Shown: positions 1 to 9,107, counted from the stretch's first letter. The stretch is DNA of 48,816 bases from Trichococcus flocculiformis (GCF_900113645.1 NZ_FOQC01000014.1:1-48816), one strand, 5' to 3'. The notes: generated by a model from the letters alone, not told the origin. Made by a program: numbers and translations.

Positions 1-47
1 CGCTTATTCCTGTCATCAGGCCATCCAACTGGTCTCGCAGTGAGGCC

Positions 48-74
48 CTCTGATGTCGCACTGTGACATCAGAG
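48..74. repeat. perfect inverted repeat (stem-loop)
   Basis: Arms CTCTGATGTC (48-57) and GACATCAGAG (65-74) are perfectly complementary across a 7-nt loop. No T-run follows on either strand, so it is not a classical terminator. Bases 1-107 otherwise show no gene that I can support. Confidence 0.6.
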
Positions 75-108
75 TACTTGACCGATTAGGTCACAATGTT
101 TCCTTACT

Positions 109-140
109 CAGGGCTGAACGAACCCGTTCAGCTTTTCTTA
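109..140 (+). repeat. dispersed terminator-like hairpin, copy A
   Basis: An 8-bp stem GCTGAACG/CGTTCAGC (113-120 and 125-132, loop AACC) is followed on the plus strand by TTTTCTTA. The same 32-bp string, with its flanking CAGG and TTTTCTTA, recurs at 20346-20377 and, inverted, at 27537-27568. Here it overlaps the 3' end of the minus-strand uspA-type gene, whose stop codon lies at 128-130. The T-tract is on the plus strand, so it would terminate rightward transcription best. Confidence 0.75.
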
Positions 141-598
141 GTTTTGGGTTTGTTCTCGAGGTCAGTCCGGACTACCAACACATCGCAAGGTGCGTTGCGG
201 ATGACATACTCGGATACTGAGCCTATGAAAAGTCTCTCGATGGCATTAAGACCAGTCGCTCCAATCATAATTAGATCCACACCGTGTTCGGCAGGCAAAT
301 CTTTTGCGATGATCGCTTTTGGAGAACCATATTCGATGACTGTTTGAACATCTGTAATGCCTTCATTCGTAGCATAGATTTTGTATTCTTCCATCAACGT
401 TTTGGATTGACGGACAATCTCATCTGTAAAGCTACCCTCGAAACCTGTAGGGGTCTGTATGGCTCTTGTGTCGATAATATGAGTGATGATGATGGCTGCT
501 TTATTCCGTTTGGCTACTTCCACTGCCTTACGGAAAGATAATTCTGATTCTCTGGATCCGTCAACCGGTATCAAAATCTTCTTATACTCTTGAAACAT
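128..598 (-). CDS. universal stress protein, UspA family
   Basis: A 156-residue single-domain Usp protein. The C-terminal half carries the nucleotide-binding signature G-x2-G-x9-G-S (GATGLNAIERLFIGS), typical of ATP-binding UspA members, and it ends on the usual hydrophobic strand DVLVVR. The N-terminal strand KKILIPVDGS is also characteristic. I place the start at ATG 598, because AGGAG lies 8 nt upstream; the in-frame GTG at 607 overlaps that ribosome binding site and would be too close. Usp proteins are cytoplasmic and respond to starvation, oxidative or energy stress, but the exact role of this one cannot be read from sequence. It stands alone on the minus strand, and its 3' end runs into the dispersed hairpin. 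Confidence 0.9.
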   Translation of the reverse strand: MFQEYKKILIPVDGSRESELSFRKAVEVAKRNKAAIIITHIIDTRAIQTPTGFEGSFTDEIVRQSKTLMEEYKIYATNEGITDVQTVIEYGSPKAIIAKDLPAEHGVDLIMIGATGLNAIERLFIGSVSEYVIRNAPCDVLVVRTDLENKPKTKKS

Positions 599-696
599 AT
601 TAACCACTCCTCTAAACTAGTATCGCTTACAAGTTTATTTTACTTCACTTTCCTTAAAAATGAAAGCGCATGCGATTTTTTTCGGTAATTTATTGA

Positions 697-999
697 TCAG
701 TGGCTTTGATCTTTCATCATGCCGGCCAAGCGGATGCTGAAGAGTGCTGTATACCCTGAGGAGATCAGCACGGCAAATACATAAAGCAGGGTACTCCTGA
801 AAAAAATCGTCAGGAGGCAGAGAAATCCGATCAACATGTACAGAGCTCCGCCATTACGGAAAAAGAGCCAGATCTGCTGGCGTTGTTGTTCCGTGATCCG
901 GTCCGGAGCCAATACGAAAACAGTGGGGCCTTTCAACGTCATGAAAAGGCCGGTCGAAACCAGCAGTAATGAAAAAAGGGCAATCAACAATTCTAACAA
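697..999 (-). CDS. small membrane protein of unknown function
   Basis: A 100-residue protein with three predicted membrane segments (about residues 2-22, 46-68 and 70-92) and a short charged tail (MMKDQSH). I do not recognise a named family. The start is a TTG at 999, supported by a strong AAGGAGG 7 nt upstream; a nearby ATG at 1006 is in another frame and overlaps that Shine-Dalgarno. It is transcribed leftward, downstream of the 6S RNA terminator. Confidence 0.7.
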   Translation of the reverse strand: MLELLIALFSLLLVSTGLFMTLKGPTVFVLAPDRITEQQRQQIWLFFRNGGALYMLIGFLCLLTIFFRSTLLYVFAVLISSGYTALFSIRLAGMMKDQSH

Positions 1000-1066
1000 T
1001 ATGCATCCTCCTTAAAGGAATTGTGGGATAAGAGCTCAAGTAGTACTTTTACGTGCTTTTAAATCT

Positions 1067-1094
1067 GCAAAAAAAGCTGCTCAATGAGCAGCTC
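1067..1094 (-). terminator. Rho-independent terminator of the 6S RNA
   Basis: Read on the minus strand, AGCTGCTC-ATT-GAGCAGCT is followed directly by seven T residues. It closes the non-coding transcript that starts near 1305. Confidence 0.85.
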
Positions 1095-1305
1095 CAAAAG
1101 TATAAAACTTTATTAGAAATCCGATGGTGCCGGTGAGTATATTCTACTAGTTTTGAACCCGCATATAAGCAGGTGGGCTCCAATATCCAGTCTCTAACTA
1201 CCAAATGATAAGGCGTGTTATCCACCGAAATAAACAGGATCCCAAGGTAGTAATAAATTGTTCGGTCAACACATTGAGAATATGTCGAACACCTCAGAAA
1301 TCTAT
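1067..1305 (-). ncRNA. ssrS: 6S RNA candidate
   Basis: A transcription unit of about 240 nt with no convincing ORF (the only reading frame is Cys- and Tyr-rich with no ribosome binding site). It has its own strong promoter and a Rho-independent terminator. The sequence contains blocks I associate with lactic-acid-bacterial 6S RNAs: GGTGTTCGACATA, GTTGACCGAACA, TTGGGATCC, GGTGGATAACACGCC and GCGGGTTCAAAAC, arranged so that the ends can pair and leave a central bubble. 6S RNA binds housekeeping RNA polymerase by mimicking an open promoter and down-tunes transcription in stationary phase. Position next to rarA is the common location in Firmicutes. The identity is from memory of the family, not from a covariance-model search. 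Confidence 0.75.
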
Positions 1306-1311
1306 ATACGT

Positions 1312-1340
1312 ATAGTAGCATACTAATCAATTGTTGGCAA
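1312..1340 (-). promoter_or_regulatory. promoter of the 6S RNA
   Basis: On the minus strand: -35 TTGCCA (1340-1335), a 17-nt spacer, and -10 TACTAT (1317-1312). The predicted start is near 1305. Confidence 0.7.
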
Positions 1341-1407
1341 GCAAAACACATGGAACTGAGTCCGGAAACATAATGGCGACAATGGGTTAAACGCTACCAA
1401 CAAATCA

Positions 1408-2679
1408 TCAAGAATCTTTGTTGAAGCGGTGCTGCAATTGGTTGGCCAAGGCTTGCTCGTATTTGCCCGTTGCAGCCGGCTCGTAGTAGCGTCTACTCTT
1501 CAGCGAGTCTGGTAAATACTGTTGTTTGACCCAGTGGTCCGGGAAATCGTGCGGATATTGATAACCGATGCCGCGGCCTAACTTATTTGCCCCGCTATAA
1601 TGGGCATCACGCAAGCTATCCGGTATGTCGCCGGACTTTCCGGCGCGCACATCCGCCAGTGCGCTATCCAAGGCAAGATAAGCCGAATTGGATTTCGGGG
1701 AAAGGGCCAGATCAACGACAGCATTTGCCAGGGGAATCCGAGCTTCCGGCAAACCTAACTTTTCTGCAGCCTGAACGGCCAAAACGGTCCGAGCCACAGC
1801 TTGAGGATTGCCTAGGCCGATATCTTCGTAGGCGCAGACCATCAGTCGTCTGCAGGCGATCAGCAATTCGCCGGCTTCCAACAGCCTGGCAAGATAATGC
1901 ATGGCTGCATCGACATCACTGCCACGGATCGATTTTTGGAATGCCGAGATGACATCATAATGAGCATCGCCATTCTTATCGTGAACCAGGGCTTTCTTTT
2001 GGATGCACTCCTCAGCGATGTCCAAGGTGATATGGATCGTTCCGTCCGCATCAGGTTTAGTGGATAAGGCAGCCAACTCCAAAGCATTCAGCGAACCGCG
2101 GACGTCTCCCATCGTACTCCTGGCGAAATGGAGCAAGGCGTCTTCCTCGATCAGGATCTTTTCTTTTCCCAATCCGCGCTTTTCATCCGCAATGGCACGT
2201 TCCAGTGCCTGTATGACGTCTTGAGTAGTAAGGGGCTTCAATTCAAAAATTTGGGTCCGGCTCCGGATAGCAGGACTGATGCTGATATATGGGTTTTCGG
2301 TGGTGGCGCCGATCAGAATGACCTGGCCGCTTTCAAGGTGCGGCAAGAGAAAATCCTGCTTGGGTTTATCCAACCGATGCACCTCATCCAACAAGAGGAT
2401 GACCTGGCCGGAAAATTTGGCTTCTTCCACGACGATCTGCAAGTCTTTTTTTGTGTCGGTTGCGGCGTTCAACTGACGGAAAGCCGAATGGGTCGATCCG
2501 GCGATGGCGCTCGCAATGCTGGTTTTACCGATTCCCGGTGGGCCATACAATATCATGGAAGAAAGCATCTTCGCATCGACCATGCGACGGATGATTTTAT
2601 TTTCGCCGACCAGATGACTTTGACCGATGACTTCGTCAATGTGGACGGGACGCATACGGTATGCTAAAGGTTGTTTCAT
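1408..2679 (-). CDS. rarA: replication-associated recombination protein A (AAA+ ATPase)
   Basis: A 423-residue clamp-loader-like AAA+ protein (MgsA/WRNIP1 family) that acts at stalled replication forks. Walker A GPPGIGKT is at residues 46-53 and Walker B LLLDEVHR near 96-102; sensor 1 follows in GATTENPY. The C-terminal tetramerisation region includes the family block RGSDVDAAMHYLARLLEAGE and a conserved end region YQYPHDFPDHWVKQQYLP. Length matches the family (about 420-440). The gene is leftward, 100 bp upstream of the 6S RNA, and divergent from gshF; the gap at 2680-2868 holds both promoters. Confidence 0.95.
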   Translation of the reverse strand: MKQPLAYRMRPVHIDEVIGQSHLVGENKIIRRMVDAKMLSSMILYGPPGIGKTSIASAIAGSTHSAFRQLNAATDTKKDLQIVVEEAKFSGQVILLLDEVHRLDKPKQDFLLPHLESGQVILIGATTENPYISISPAIRSRTQIFELKPLTTQDVIQALERAIADEKRGLGKEKILIEEDALLHFARSTMGDVRGSLNALELAALSTKPDADGTIHITLDIAEECIQKKALVHDKNGDAHYDVISAFQKSIRGSDVDAAMHYLARLLEAGELLIACRRLMVCAYEDIGLGNPQAVARTVLAVQAAEKLGLPEARIPLANAVVDLALSPKSNSAYLALDSALADVRAGKSGDIPDSLRDAHYSGANKLGRGIGYQYPHDFPDHWVKQQYLPDSLKSRRYYEPAATGKYEQALANQLQHRFNKDS

Positions 2680-2868
2680 GATTCTCCGCTCCTTTTTCTC
2701 TACCCATTATATGCCATCTGATAAAAAAGAACAAACATTCGCCCGATTGTTTTTTGAAGAATTCTGAAAATTGATTGAAAAGAAAGACAGGCAACATCTT
2801 TACTATTTACAAGCAGAAAAGCTATAATGAATACATTGAAAATTGGAAGCAGAAAGTGAGCGTACATA

Positions 2869-5160
2869 ATGACGGATTTCAAAGAGATTATTCTAACACA
2901 CAAATTATCGGCATTATTTTCGAAAGCCTCTTTTGGAATCGAAAAAGAAAGCCAAAGGATAACGGACGAAGGCACAATCGCCAAAACTAATCATCCGACA
3001 ATATTCGGGAATCGCAGTTTCCATCCGTACATACAGACTGATTTCGCGGAGAGTCAACCGGAATTGATCACTCCACCGATGCAATCGATCGAAGAAATGC
3101 ATGAATGGCTGATGGCTATCCATGACGTTGTTCTGCGGTCTTTACCCGAAGGTGAATACCTGTTGCCTTGCAGTATACCACCTGCTATGCCGGCAAGTGA
3201 AGAAATTAAGGTAGCCAAATTGGACAATGAGAGTGATATCGCTTATCGGGAATATCTAGTATCAGTGTACGGAAACAAGAAGCAGATGGTCAGTGGCATT
3301 CATTTCAATTTCGAATTGAATCCTGTACTTATCAAAGAGCTTCATCAGCTTTCCGGTTCCGTCAGGACGCTTAGGGAGTTCCAATCGGATGTATACTTGA
3401 AGATGGCTCATAATTTTATTCGTTACCAATGGATCATGACCTACCTTCTGGGCGGATCGATATCAGCTGACCGTTCGTACTTTGAAAAAGAATCACAGCA
3501 TGATCTGCCGTTGGATCAGTATACAAGAAGTATCCGCAGCAGCAAGTACGGATATGTCAATAAAGCGGACGTGCATGTTTCTTTTGAATCGATTGATGCC
3601 TATGTGCAGGATATCGAAAAAATGGTGACAACCGGTAAGCTTATTGCCGAAAAAGAATTTTATTCCACTGTCCGTTTCAGGGGGGCCAACAAAGCGCGTG
3701 ATTTGCTGACGAACGGAATCGCCTATCTCGAATTCAGGCTGTTCGATCTGAACCCATTTGCTGAGTTTGGCATGCATAAAGAGGATATGTACTTCATCCA
3801 TTATTTCTTGCTCTATTTATTGTGGATCGATCAGGATGCCAGTGAGGCAGAGATGCAGCTCGGTAAAGAAATGAATTACAGCACTGCTTTGGAGAATCCT
3901 TTGCAGCCATCCGCATTCCAAGCGGAAGGACTATCCGTCCTGGAAGGTATGCTGCAGATGCTGGAAGCGATCGATGCAGAAGAGAAAATCAGCGCAATCG
4001 TCAAAGAAAAAATCGAAGCATTCCAAAATCCGGAGAAAACAGTGGCGGGCCAGATGGTCAAGGCATTGGAAGCGGGAGAGGACAAAACGGCTTGGGCCGC
4101 TTCCTTGGCCAAGAAGTACAAAGAGGCTGCCTGGAAACGTCCATATGCTTTGAGGGGATTTGAGGACATGGAACTCTCCACGCAAATCCTGATGTTCGAT
4201 GCCATCCAAAAAGGTTTGAAAATCAACATGCTTGACCGTTATGACCAATTCATCTCGCTGACTTACAAGGACCATCGCGAATACGTGAAGAATGGCAATA
4301 TGACGGCAAAGGACAGCTATATCGGTCCGCTCATTATGGAAAACAAAGTCGTCACCAAAAAAATATTGGCGGAGAACGGATTCGTGGTGCCGGACAGCGG
4401 CGAGTATCATTCTGCGGCAGCAGCTCTCCGTGATTATTCCATCTTTGCCGGGAAAGGCATCGTCGTCAAACCAAAGACCACGAACTACGGGTTAGGGATT
4501 TCCATTTTCAAGGACGGCGCATCCTTTGAGGGTTATGAAAAAGCCATCCATATGGCATTTGAAGAAGACGAAGATGTGCTCGTGGAAGATTACTTGTCCG
4601 GCACCGAGTACCGTTTCTTTGTCATCGGAAACGAAACGAAGGCTGTATTGCTGCGCGTACCCGCCAATGTGGTGGGCGACGGCAGCCAAACAATCCGCCA
4701 ATTGGTCGAGGAAAAGAACAAAGACAGCTTGCGCGGCAAAAATCATCGTACACCGTTAGCATTGATCGGGACCGGGGAACTCGAGAAGTTGACGATCCAA
4801 GGCCAAGGGTATACTTTCGACAGCATTCCGCCCGCAGGAGTGACTGTCCGGTTGAGGGACAATTCGAACATCAGTACCGGTGGGGATTCGATTGATGTCA
4901 CGGATCAGATGAACGACAGCTATAAAAAACTGGCCGTGCAGATGGCAGCCGCACTGGGTGTTGCGGTCTGTGGAGTGGATATCATCATCCCGGATCATTC
5001 GGTTCCGGCCACGCAAGCGGAGCCAAATTATGGGGTGATCGAGGCGAACTTCAACCCGGCCATGCTGATCCATATTTATCCGTACAAAGGGAAAAGTCGC
5101 CGTTTGACGATGGAAATCCTGCGATTATTGTTCCCGGAAATGCACCTGGAGGAAGAGTAG
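2869..5160 (+). CDS. gshF: bifunctional glutamate-cysteine ligase / glutathione synthetase
   Basis: A 763-residue fusion enzyme that makes glutathione in two ATP-dependent steps: glutamate plus cysteine to gamma-glutamylcysteine, then addition of glycine. The N-terminal part (about 1-460) is a gamma-glutamylcysteine ligase domain starting with the substrate-binding GIEKESQRI motif. The C-terminal part (about 490-750) is an ATP-grasp domain, with GIVVKPKTTNYGLGI, VLVEDYLSGTEYRFFVIG and the metal-binding GVIEANFNPAM segment. Length and order match the GshF/GshAB fusions of streptococci, listeriae and enterococci. A weak promoter (TATAAT at 2823-2828) precedes it. The next gene begins 10 bp after the stop, so they are probably co-transcribed. 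Confidence 0.95.
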   Translation: MTDFKEIILTHKLSALFSKASFGIEKESQRITDEGTIAKTNHPTIFGNRSFHPYIQTDFAESQPELITPPMQSIEEMHEWLMAIHDVVLRSLPEGEYLLPCSIPPAMPASEEIKVAKLDNESDIAYREYLVSVYGNKKQMVSGIHFNFELNPVLIKELHQLSGSVRTLREFQSDVYLKMAHNFIRYQWIMTYLLGGSISADRSYFEKESQHDLPLDQYTRSIRSSKYGYVNKADVHVSFESIDAYVQDIEKMVTTGKLIAEKEFYSTVRFRGANKARDLLTNGIAYLEFRLFDLNPFAEFGMHKEDMYFIHYFLLYLLWIDQDASEAEMQLGKEMNYSTALENPLQPSAFQAEGLSVLEGMLQMLEAIDAEEKISAIVKEKIEAFQNPEKTVAGQMVKALEAGEDKTAWAASLAKKYKEAAWKRPYALRGFEDMELSTQILMFDAIQKGLKINMLDRYDQFISLTYKDHREYVKNGNMTAKDSYIGPLIMENKVVTKKILAENGFVVPDSGEYHSAAAALRDYSIFAGKGIVVKPKTTNYGLGISIFKDGASFEGYEKAIHMAFEEDEDVLVEDYLSGTEYRFFVIGNETKAVLLRVPANVVGDGSQTIRQLVEEKNKDSLRGKNHRTPLALIGTGELEKLTIQGQGYTFDSIPPAGVTVRLRDNSNISTGGDSIDVTDQMNDSYKKLAVQMAAALGVAVCGVDIIIPDHSVPATQAEPNYGVIEANFNPAMLIHIYPYKGKSRRLTMEILRLLFPEMHLEEE

Positions 5161-5170
5161 GGGGAACTGT

Positions 5171-6262
5171 ATGAAAAAGTCATTTCTGAGAATTGCCTTC
5201 TACATTTCAGTTTCCGTCATTATGGCGTACGGATATCTGATTGCGAAGGGATTCAACAATTGGGGGAATCTGTTGTCATTTGATCCCCTCCTTATCCCGA
5301 TACTGTCGGCAGGTTTGTTCCTATCCGTCTATGTGCACCTCCTCCTCCATGAAGGGGGACATTTTCTGTTCGGAAAGTTGAGCGGTTACCGGTTGGTGAG
5401 TTTTCAAGTCAGACATTTTAAGTACAGCCAAGCGGATCATAGACTGCATCATATTCAAACTACCTCGCCTTTGTTGGCGGGCCAATGCTTGATGGCGCCG
5501 CCGAAAGGGGACTATGCGGAATTACCGTACCGCGGTTATCTTCTGGGTGGGATTTTGGCGAATGCTTTGACGGGGGCGGCCCTCTACAGCTCGGCTTATC
5601 TGATGGAGCTGAAGGTCGGCTCCCTGTTCGTTTTGTTCAGCTTTGTGCCTGTCTGGATGGCTTTAGCGAATCTGCTGCCGAAAGGGCAGAACGATGGAGC
5701 CGTGCTGAGGGAAGCAAGCCGATCTTTGCAGGCGCGCAAGCTCCTGTTCCGGCAATTGGAAATGGCGCAGCTGATCGAAGAAAAAGTCCCTTTTGCGGAT
5801 TTGCCGGATGCCTATTTCGCATGTTTAAGGGATACGCAGTATCAAAAAAGCTTCCTGGTGGATTACTTCTACATGGTCGCTTATGTCCGCGCTTTGGGGG
5901 AATTGGATTTTGAAGAAGCCGATAACTTGCTGTTGACATTTTCAGCCAACCGTCCGGTCAAAGAATCGGTCTATTGGCCGATTTATCTGATGGAATCGTT
6001 GTTTTGCGATGCGTTGTTCGGACGGATCGGAACCGCAGAAGAAAAATACGTCCAAATACAAACCCAGCCTTTGTTGAAAAGGTACTGGAATGCAAACAAC
6101 AGGATAAGGGCGGCCTATGCGTTTTTCTGTCTTATCGATCTTGAGGCAACGAAGAAAATATTGGGACATGGTCCAGCAGAGGCTGAAGACTCCAATAAGG
6201 AATTGGACAACAATATCGAACTGCGCCTGTACCGATGGCTGAACAGTTATTTTGAACAGTAG
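5171..6262 (+). CDS. putative membrane zinc metalloprotease, M50-like
   Basis: A 363-residue protein with an N-terminal set of membrane helices (about residues 7-27, 40-60, 120-160). HEGGH at 60-64 is an HExxH zinc motif lying in a membrane segment, and NLLPKGQNDG at 167-176 matches the second metal-ligand motif NxxPxxxxDG of site-2 proteases. The remaining C-terminal half (about 185-363) looks soluble and helical, perhaps TPR-like. M50 enzymes cleave within or near membranes, but the substrate is unknown. The gene follows gshF after 10 bp, and no terminator separates it from the cysteine desulfurase, suggesting a three-gene transcript. It could be a non-proteolytic member, but both metal motifs are intact. 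Confidence 0.75.
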   Translation: MKKSFLRIAFYISVSVIMAYGYLIAKGFNNWGNLLSFDPLLIPILSAGLFLSVYVHLLLHEGGHFLFGKLSGYRLVSFQVRHFKYSQADHRLHHIQTTSPLLAGQCLMAPPKGDYAELPYRGYLLGGILANALTGAALYSSAYLMELKVGSLFVLFSFVPVWMALANLLPKGQNDGAVLREASRSLQARKLLFRQLEMAQLIEEKVPFADLPDAYFACLRDTQYQKSFLVDYFYMVAYVRALGELDFEEADNLLLTFSANRPVKESVYWPIYLMESLFCDALFGRIGTAEEKYVQIQTQPLLKRYWNANNRIRAAYAFFCLIDLEATKKILGHGPAEAEDSNKELDNNIELRLYRWLNSYFEQ

Positions 6263-6292
6263 AAAGACAAGTGAAAGAAAGAAGGTAACAAA

Positions 6293-7435
6293 TTGATTTA
6301 TTTCGACCATGCCGCTACCACACCAGTGAGACCAGAAGTTGTCGCGGTCATTCAGGATTCGCTTATCGAAGATTACGGGAATCCTTCCAGCACTTATGCG
6401 TTGGGGCGACAAACAAGACAGCATATCGACCAAGCCCGCAGAATTTTTGCGGCGTCAATCAAAGCGGATCCGGCTGATATCATCATCACAAGCTGCGGCT
6501 CCGAATCCAACAATACCGCAATCATACCGACTGCATTGGCTCTGAAGGGAAAAGGCAAACACCTGATCACTTCTGCGGCGGAACACCACGCAGTCCTGCA
6601 TCCGATGCATTATCTGGAAACGCTAGGATTTGAGGTGACCTATCTGCCGGTGGATGAAACCGGCAAAGTAACCGTACAGTCTGTGGTTGATGCGATCCGG
6701 GAGGATACGATCCTTGTCTCATTGATGTACGCCAACAACGAGGTGGGCAGCATCAATCCGATTGCCGAAATCGGTGCGCTATTGGCTGGGAAGAACATCC
6801 TTTTCCATACCGATGCCGTCCAAGCGTACGGCAGCGAGCAGATTGATGTCCTGCAGCAGCATATCGATCTGTTGTCCGTTTCCGCACATAAGATCAATGG
6901 TCCCAAAGGAATCGGATTTCTATACCGCAAAAATAGCCTGCATCTGCCTAATTTCATCCATGGCGGCAGCCAAGAGAACGACCACCGCGGCGGCACGGAA
7001 AACACGCCTTACATCAGGGGATTTGCCAAAGCCGTCGCACTGATGGAAGCGGAACGCAAAGAGAGCAACCGCAAAAAGCGTGAATTGGGCGCTTATTTCC
7101 TGAACGGACTTGAAAAGAGTGGTGTCCCATTCGAATGCAACGGTGTCTACCCGGAAGGGGTTCCGCACATCTTGAACATCTGGCTGCCCGGCATGCGTTC
7201 TGACAAAATGCTGATCCAGTGCGATCTCAAAGGAATCATGCTGGCGGCCGGATCCGCCTGTACAGCCGGCAGCCTTGAACCGAGTCACGTATTGGCAGCG
7301 ATGTACGGTAAGGGGAATCCGCGCGCAACGGAGTCCTTGCGCATTTCGTTCGGACCGGCTAACACAACCGACGAAGTGGACACCTTGATCGCATTGCTGC
7401 AAAGCATCCACAATAAGCAATACAAGAACGGCTGA
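6293..7435 (+). CDS. cysteine desulfurase (NifS/IscS type)
   Basis: A 380-residue PLP-dependent class V aminotransferase fold that takes sulfur from cysteine and leaves a persulfide. The N-terminal YFDHAATTPV, the PLP lysine K200 in SVSAHKINGPKG, and the catalytic cysteine C323 in GSACTAGS are all present. The start is a TTG at 6293 with GAAGG about 7 nt upstream; the residues that follow match the usual family start. In Lactobacillales this enzyme, paired with a DUF1831 gene and mnmA (here 4.6 kb downstream), is thought to feed sulfur to 2-thiouridine of tRNA as well as to Fe-S clusters. Co-transcription with the glutathione gene would link it to thiol metabolism (inference). Confidence 0.92.
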   Translation: MIYFDHAATTPVRPEVVAVIQDSLIEDYGNPSSTYALGRQTRQHIDQARRIFAASIKADPADIIITSCGSESNNTAIIPTALALKGKGKHLITSAAEHHAVLHPMHYLETLGFEVTYLPVDETGKVTVQSVVDAIREDTILVSLMYANNEVGSINPIAEIGALLAGKNILFHTDAVQAYGSEQIDVLQQHIDLLSVSAHKINGPKGIGFLYRKNSLHLPNFIHGGSQENDHRGGTENTPYIRGFAKAVALMEAERKESNRKKRELGAYFLNGLEKSGVPFECNGVYPEGVPHILNIWLPGMRSDKMLIQCDLKGIMLAAGSACTAGSLEPSHVLAAMYGKGNPRATESLRISFGPANTTDEVDTLIALLQSIHNKQYKNG

Positions 7436-7489
7436 ACAAAGAAAAAAAGTATGTTATGATAGAGAAAACGTTATCTTGGAGGACTGCAT

Positions 7490-7837
7490 ATGGCATTCGA
7501 AAAAAATGTATCTTTAAAGGGGTCCGGCAAAACCTTTCAATTGAATGAACAGGTGAAGCGCTACACTTTACGCGACAATGGCTTTGAAGAAACCAAAAAC
7601 GGTAATTTCCAGCTGGTCCGCGATTTGGACAGCAGCGTGCTGCATAAGCGAGGCATCAAAGTGAAAATTGTCGTCGCTGCCGATCTGAAGACATTCAAAG
7701 TTTCCACCACGACGAGCAACGGATTGCAGACAGTGGATGTCTACGGCAAGGAAACCATGTCGGCTGCGAAAGAACAGTTGGAATATATTTTGGACAGCTT
7801 GGTCGAAAACGGCGTCCTGACCGAAGCGGCGGAGTGA
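7490..7837 (+). CDS. DUF1831 family protein
   Basis: A 115-residue cytoplasmic protein of the DUF1831 family, a Lactobacillales group typically encoded beside a cysteine desulfurase and/or mnmA. No catalytic motif is evident; it is rich in beta-strand patterns (KVKIVVAADLKTFKVSTTTSNG) with an amphipathic C-terminal helix. RBS GGAGG lies 8 nt before the ATG. A TATGAT hexamer at 7453-7458 could give it its own promoter. A role in cysteine or sulfur handling is inferred from position only. Confidence 0.85.
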   Translation: MAFEKNVSLKGSGKTFQLNEQVKRYTLRDNGFEETKNGNFQLVRDLDSSVLHKRGIKVKIVVAADLKTFKVSTTTSNGLQTVDVYGKETMSAAKEQLEYILDSLVENGVLTEAAE

Positions 7838-7869
7838 GCCAAAAATATCGGCGACAGATGAAAAGAACG

Positions 7870-7917
7870 GACCGGTTCTGTGAGAGTTGTTTAAATTCTT
7901 ACGGCCGGTTTTTTTGT
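7870..7917 (+). terminator. possible terminator after DUF1831
   Basis: A short GC-rich stem ACCGG (7871-7875) / CCGGT (7905-7909) with a large loop is followed by a run of seven T. The short stem and wide loop make it a weak call. Confidence 0.4.
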
Positions 7918-8085
7918 CACAAAATAAAAAGTGCAGTCCGCTTGGATACATGTACACAAAAAAACATGATGCACACTATAAGTGCATTAATATAATTATA
8001 TAAACCGCCATTTTTTTCATTCCATTTTCTATGAAATATGATATACTTATTCAGAATCGCACAAACAATTCGGGAGATGAAGAAA

Positions 8086-8889
8086 GTGGAACAAAAATAT
8101 CAAGGCGCAGCCATGACTACTGTTGATAAAAGCGCCCTAAAGAAGTCAAATTTATTTGAGACTTCGCAAGTAAAATATTTCATCAGATGTATGCTTGCCG
8201 GTATGTTTTTGACGTTGGGTACATCAATCGCTGTTATGGTCGCTGAAAAAGCAGAACATATGCTGCCAGGTAGCGGGAAATTTTTCTATTCATTCATGTT
8301 TGCATGGTCTTTGGTCATGATCAATTACATGAACACAGAATTGGGTACATCCAATATGATGTACATGACGGCAGCTGTTTACCGCAAGGTGTTGGCACCA
8401 AAAAGAGCTTTAGCAATTTTATTCGCTTGTATCCTTTTCAACCTAATCGGAGGCGCAGTCGCTTCATTCGTCATGTCATTCACGAATATTTTCCAAGATT
8501 TGCCGGCTGAGCACTTCCTGTTCCATGCAGTTGAAGGCAAATTGCTCAAAACACCTGTTCAGATGGTAGCAGAAGGTATCTTCGCGAACGTCATCGTGAA
8601 TACGACTGTATTTGTGAGCGCCCATATGAAGGATGACGCGGGCAAGCTTTATTCGACCATTTTCATCATCTTCATCTTTGCCTTCTTAGGCTTTGAGCAC
8701 GTTATCGCCAACTTCTCTTCCTTCAGCCTTGCGTTCTTCGCATTCGGCGGCGCTTTGCCAGGGATGACGGTCGGCAGCGTACTGACGAACTGGTTCTTCG
8801 CTATGATCGGGAATTACATCGGCGGCGGATTGATCATCGGTTTGCTTTACTCTTGGATGAACAAAGGTTCTGAAGTTTACGTAGACTAA
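8086..8889 (+). CDS. formate/nitrite transporter family channel
   Basis: A 267-residue FNT-family membrane protein with six predicted helices that forms pentameric channels for small monovalent anions such as formate, nitrite or hydrosulfide. Two pore signatures are visible: the omega-loop region ELGTSNMMY (E. coli FocA has ELFTSN there) and LGFEHVIANF, which carries the central pore histidine (FocA GFEHSIANM). Formate is the likeliest substrate in a fermenting lactic bacterium, but the sequence does not prove it. I choose GTG 8086, because GGGAG lies 10 nt upstream; an in-frame ATG at 8077 directly abuts that ribosome binding site. It is a single gene with a strong terminator. Confidence 0.9.
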   Translation: MEQKYQGAAMTTVDKSALKKSNLFETSQVKYFIRCMLAGMFLTLGTSIAVMVAEKAEHMLPGSGKFFYSFMFAWSLVMINYMNTELGTSNMMYMTAAVYRKVLAPKRALAILFACILFNLIGGAVASFVMSFTNIFQDLPAEHFLFHAVEGKLLKTPVQMVAEGIFANVIVNTTVFVSAHMKDDAGKLYSTIFIIFIFAFLGFEHVIANFSSFSLAFFAFGGALPGMTVGSVLTNWFFAMIGNYIGGGLIIGLLYSWMNKGSEVYVD

Positions 8890-8920
8890 AGACTATGGAA
8901 GCCCAACTGGGTACCTCTAA

Positions 8921-8961
8921 AAACGAGAAGGATCCGCAAGGACGGATCCTTCTCGTTTTTT
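8921..8961 (+). terminator. strong Rho-independent terminator
   Basis: Stem AACGAGAAGGATCCG (8922-8936) pairs with CGGATCCTTCTCGTT (8943-8957) and a T-run follows. Its A-rich 5' side could also stop leftward transcripts. Confidence 0.92.
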
Positions 8962-9051
8962 CTTCTGCGGATAAAATACAGTCCGAATCAAATTATGTTC
9001 GTTTTTTGGGGGAGGATGCTTGCCCCAACGGATGATAAGCCTTAGGGATGG

Positions 9052-9080
9052 TTGACAAAAACGAAGATTATCTGTATTGT
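9052..9080 (+). promoter_or_regulatory. xpt promoter
   Basis: TTGACA (9052-9057), a 17-nt spacer and TATTGT (9075-9080). The leader to the xpt start is about 90 nt. I do not find the conserved core of a purine riboswitch in it. A CCGAA...TTCG dyad at about 8984-9001 upstream could be a PurR-like site, but this is weak. Confidence 0.65.
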
Positions 9081-9107
9081 TTTATTGTTATTTGTTGATG
9101 GAAATAA

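Noticed and set aside
1049-1351. 100-codon minus-strand ORF between the small membrane gene and rarA
   Set aside because: No ribosome binding site, odd Cys/Tyr/His composition, and it lies within the 6S RNA unit.
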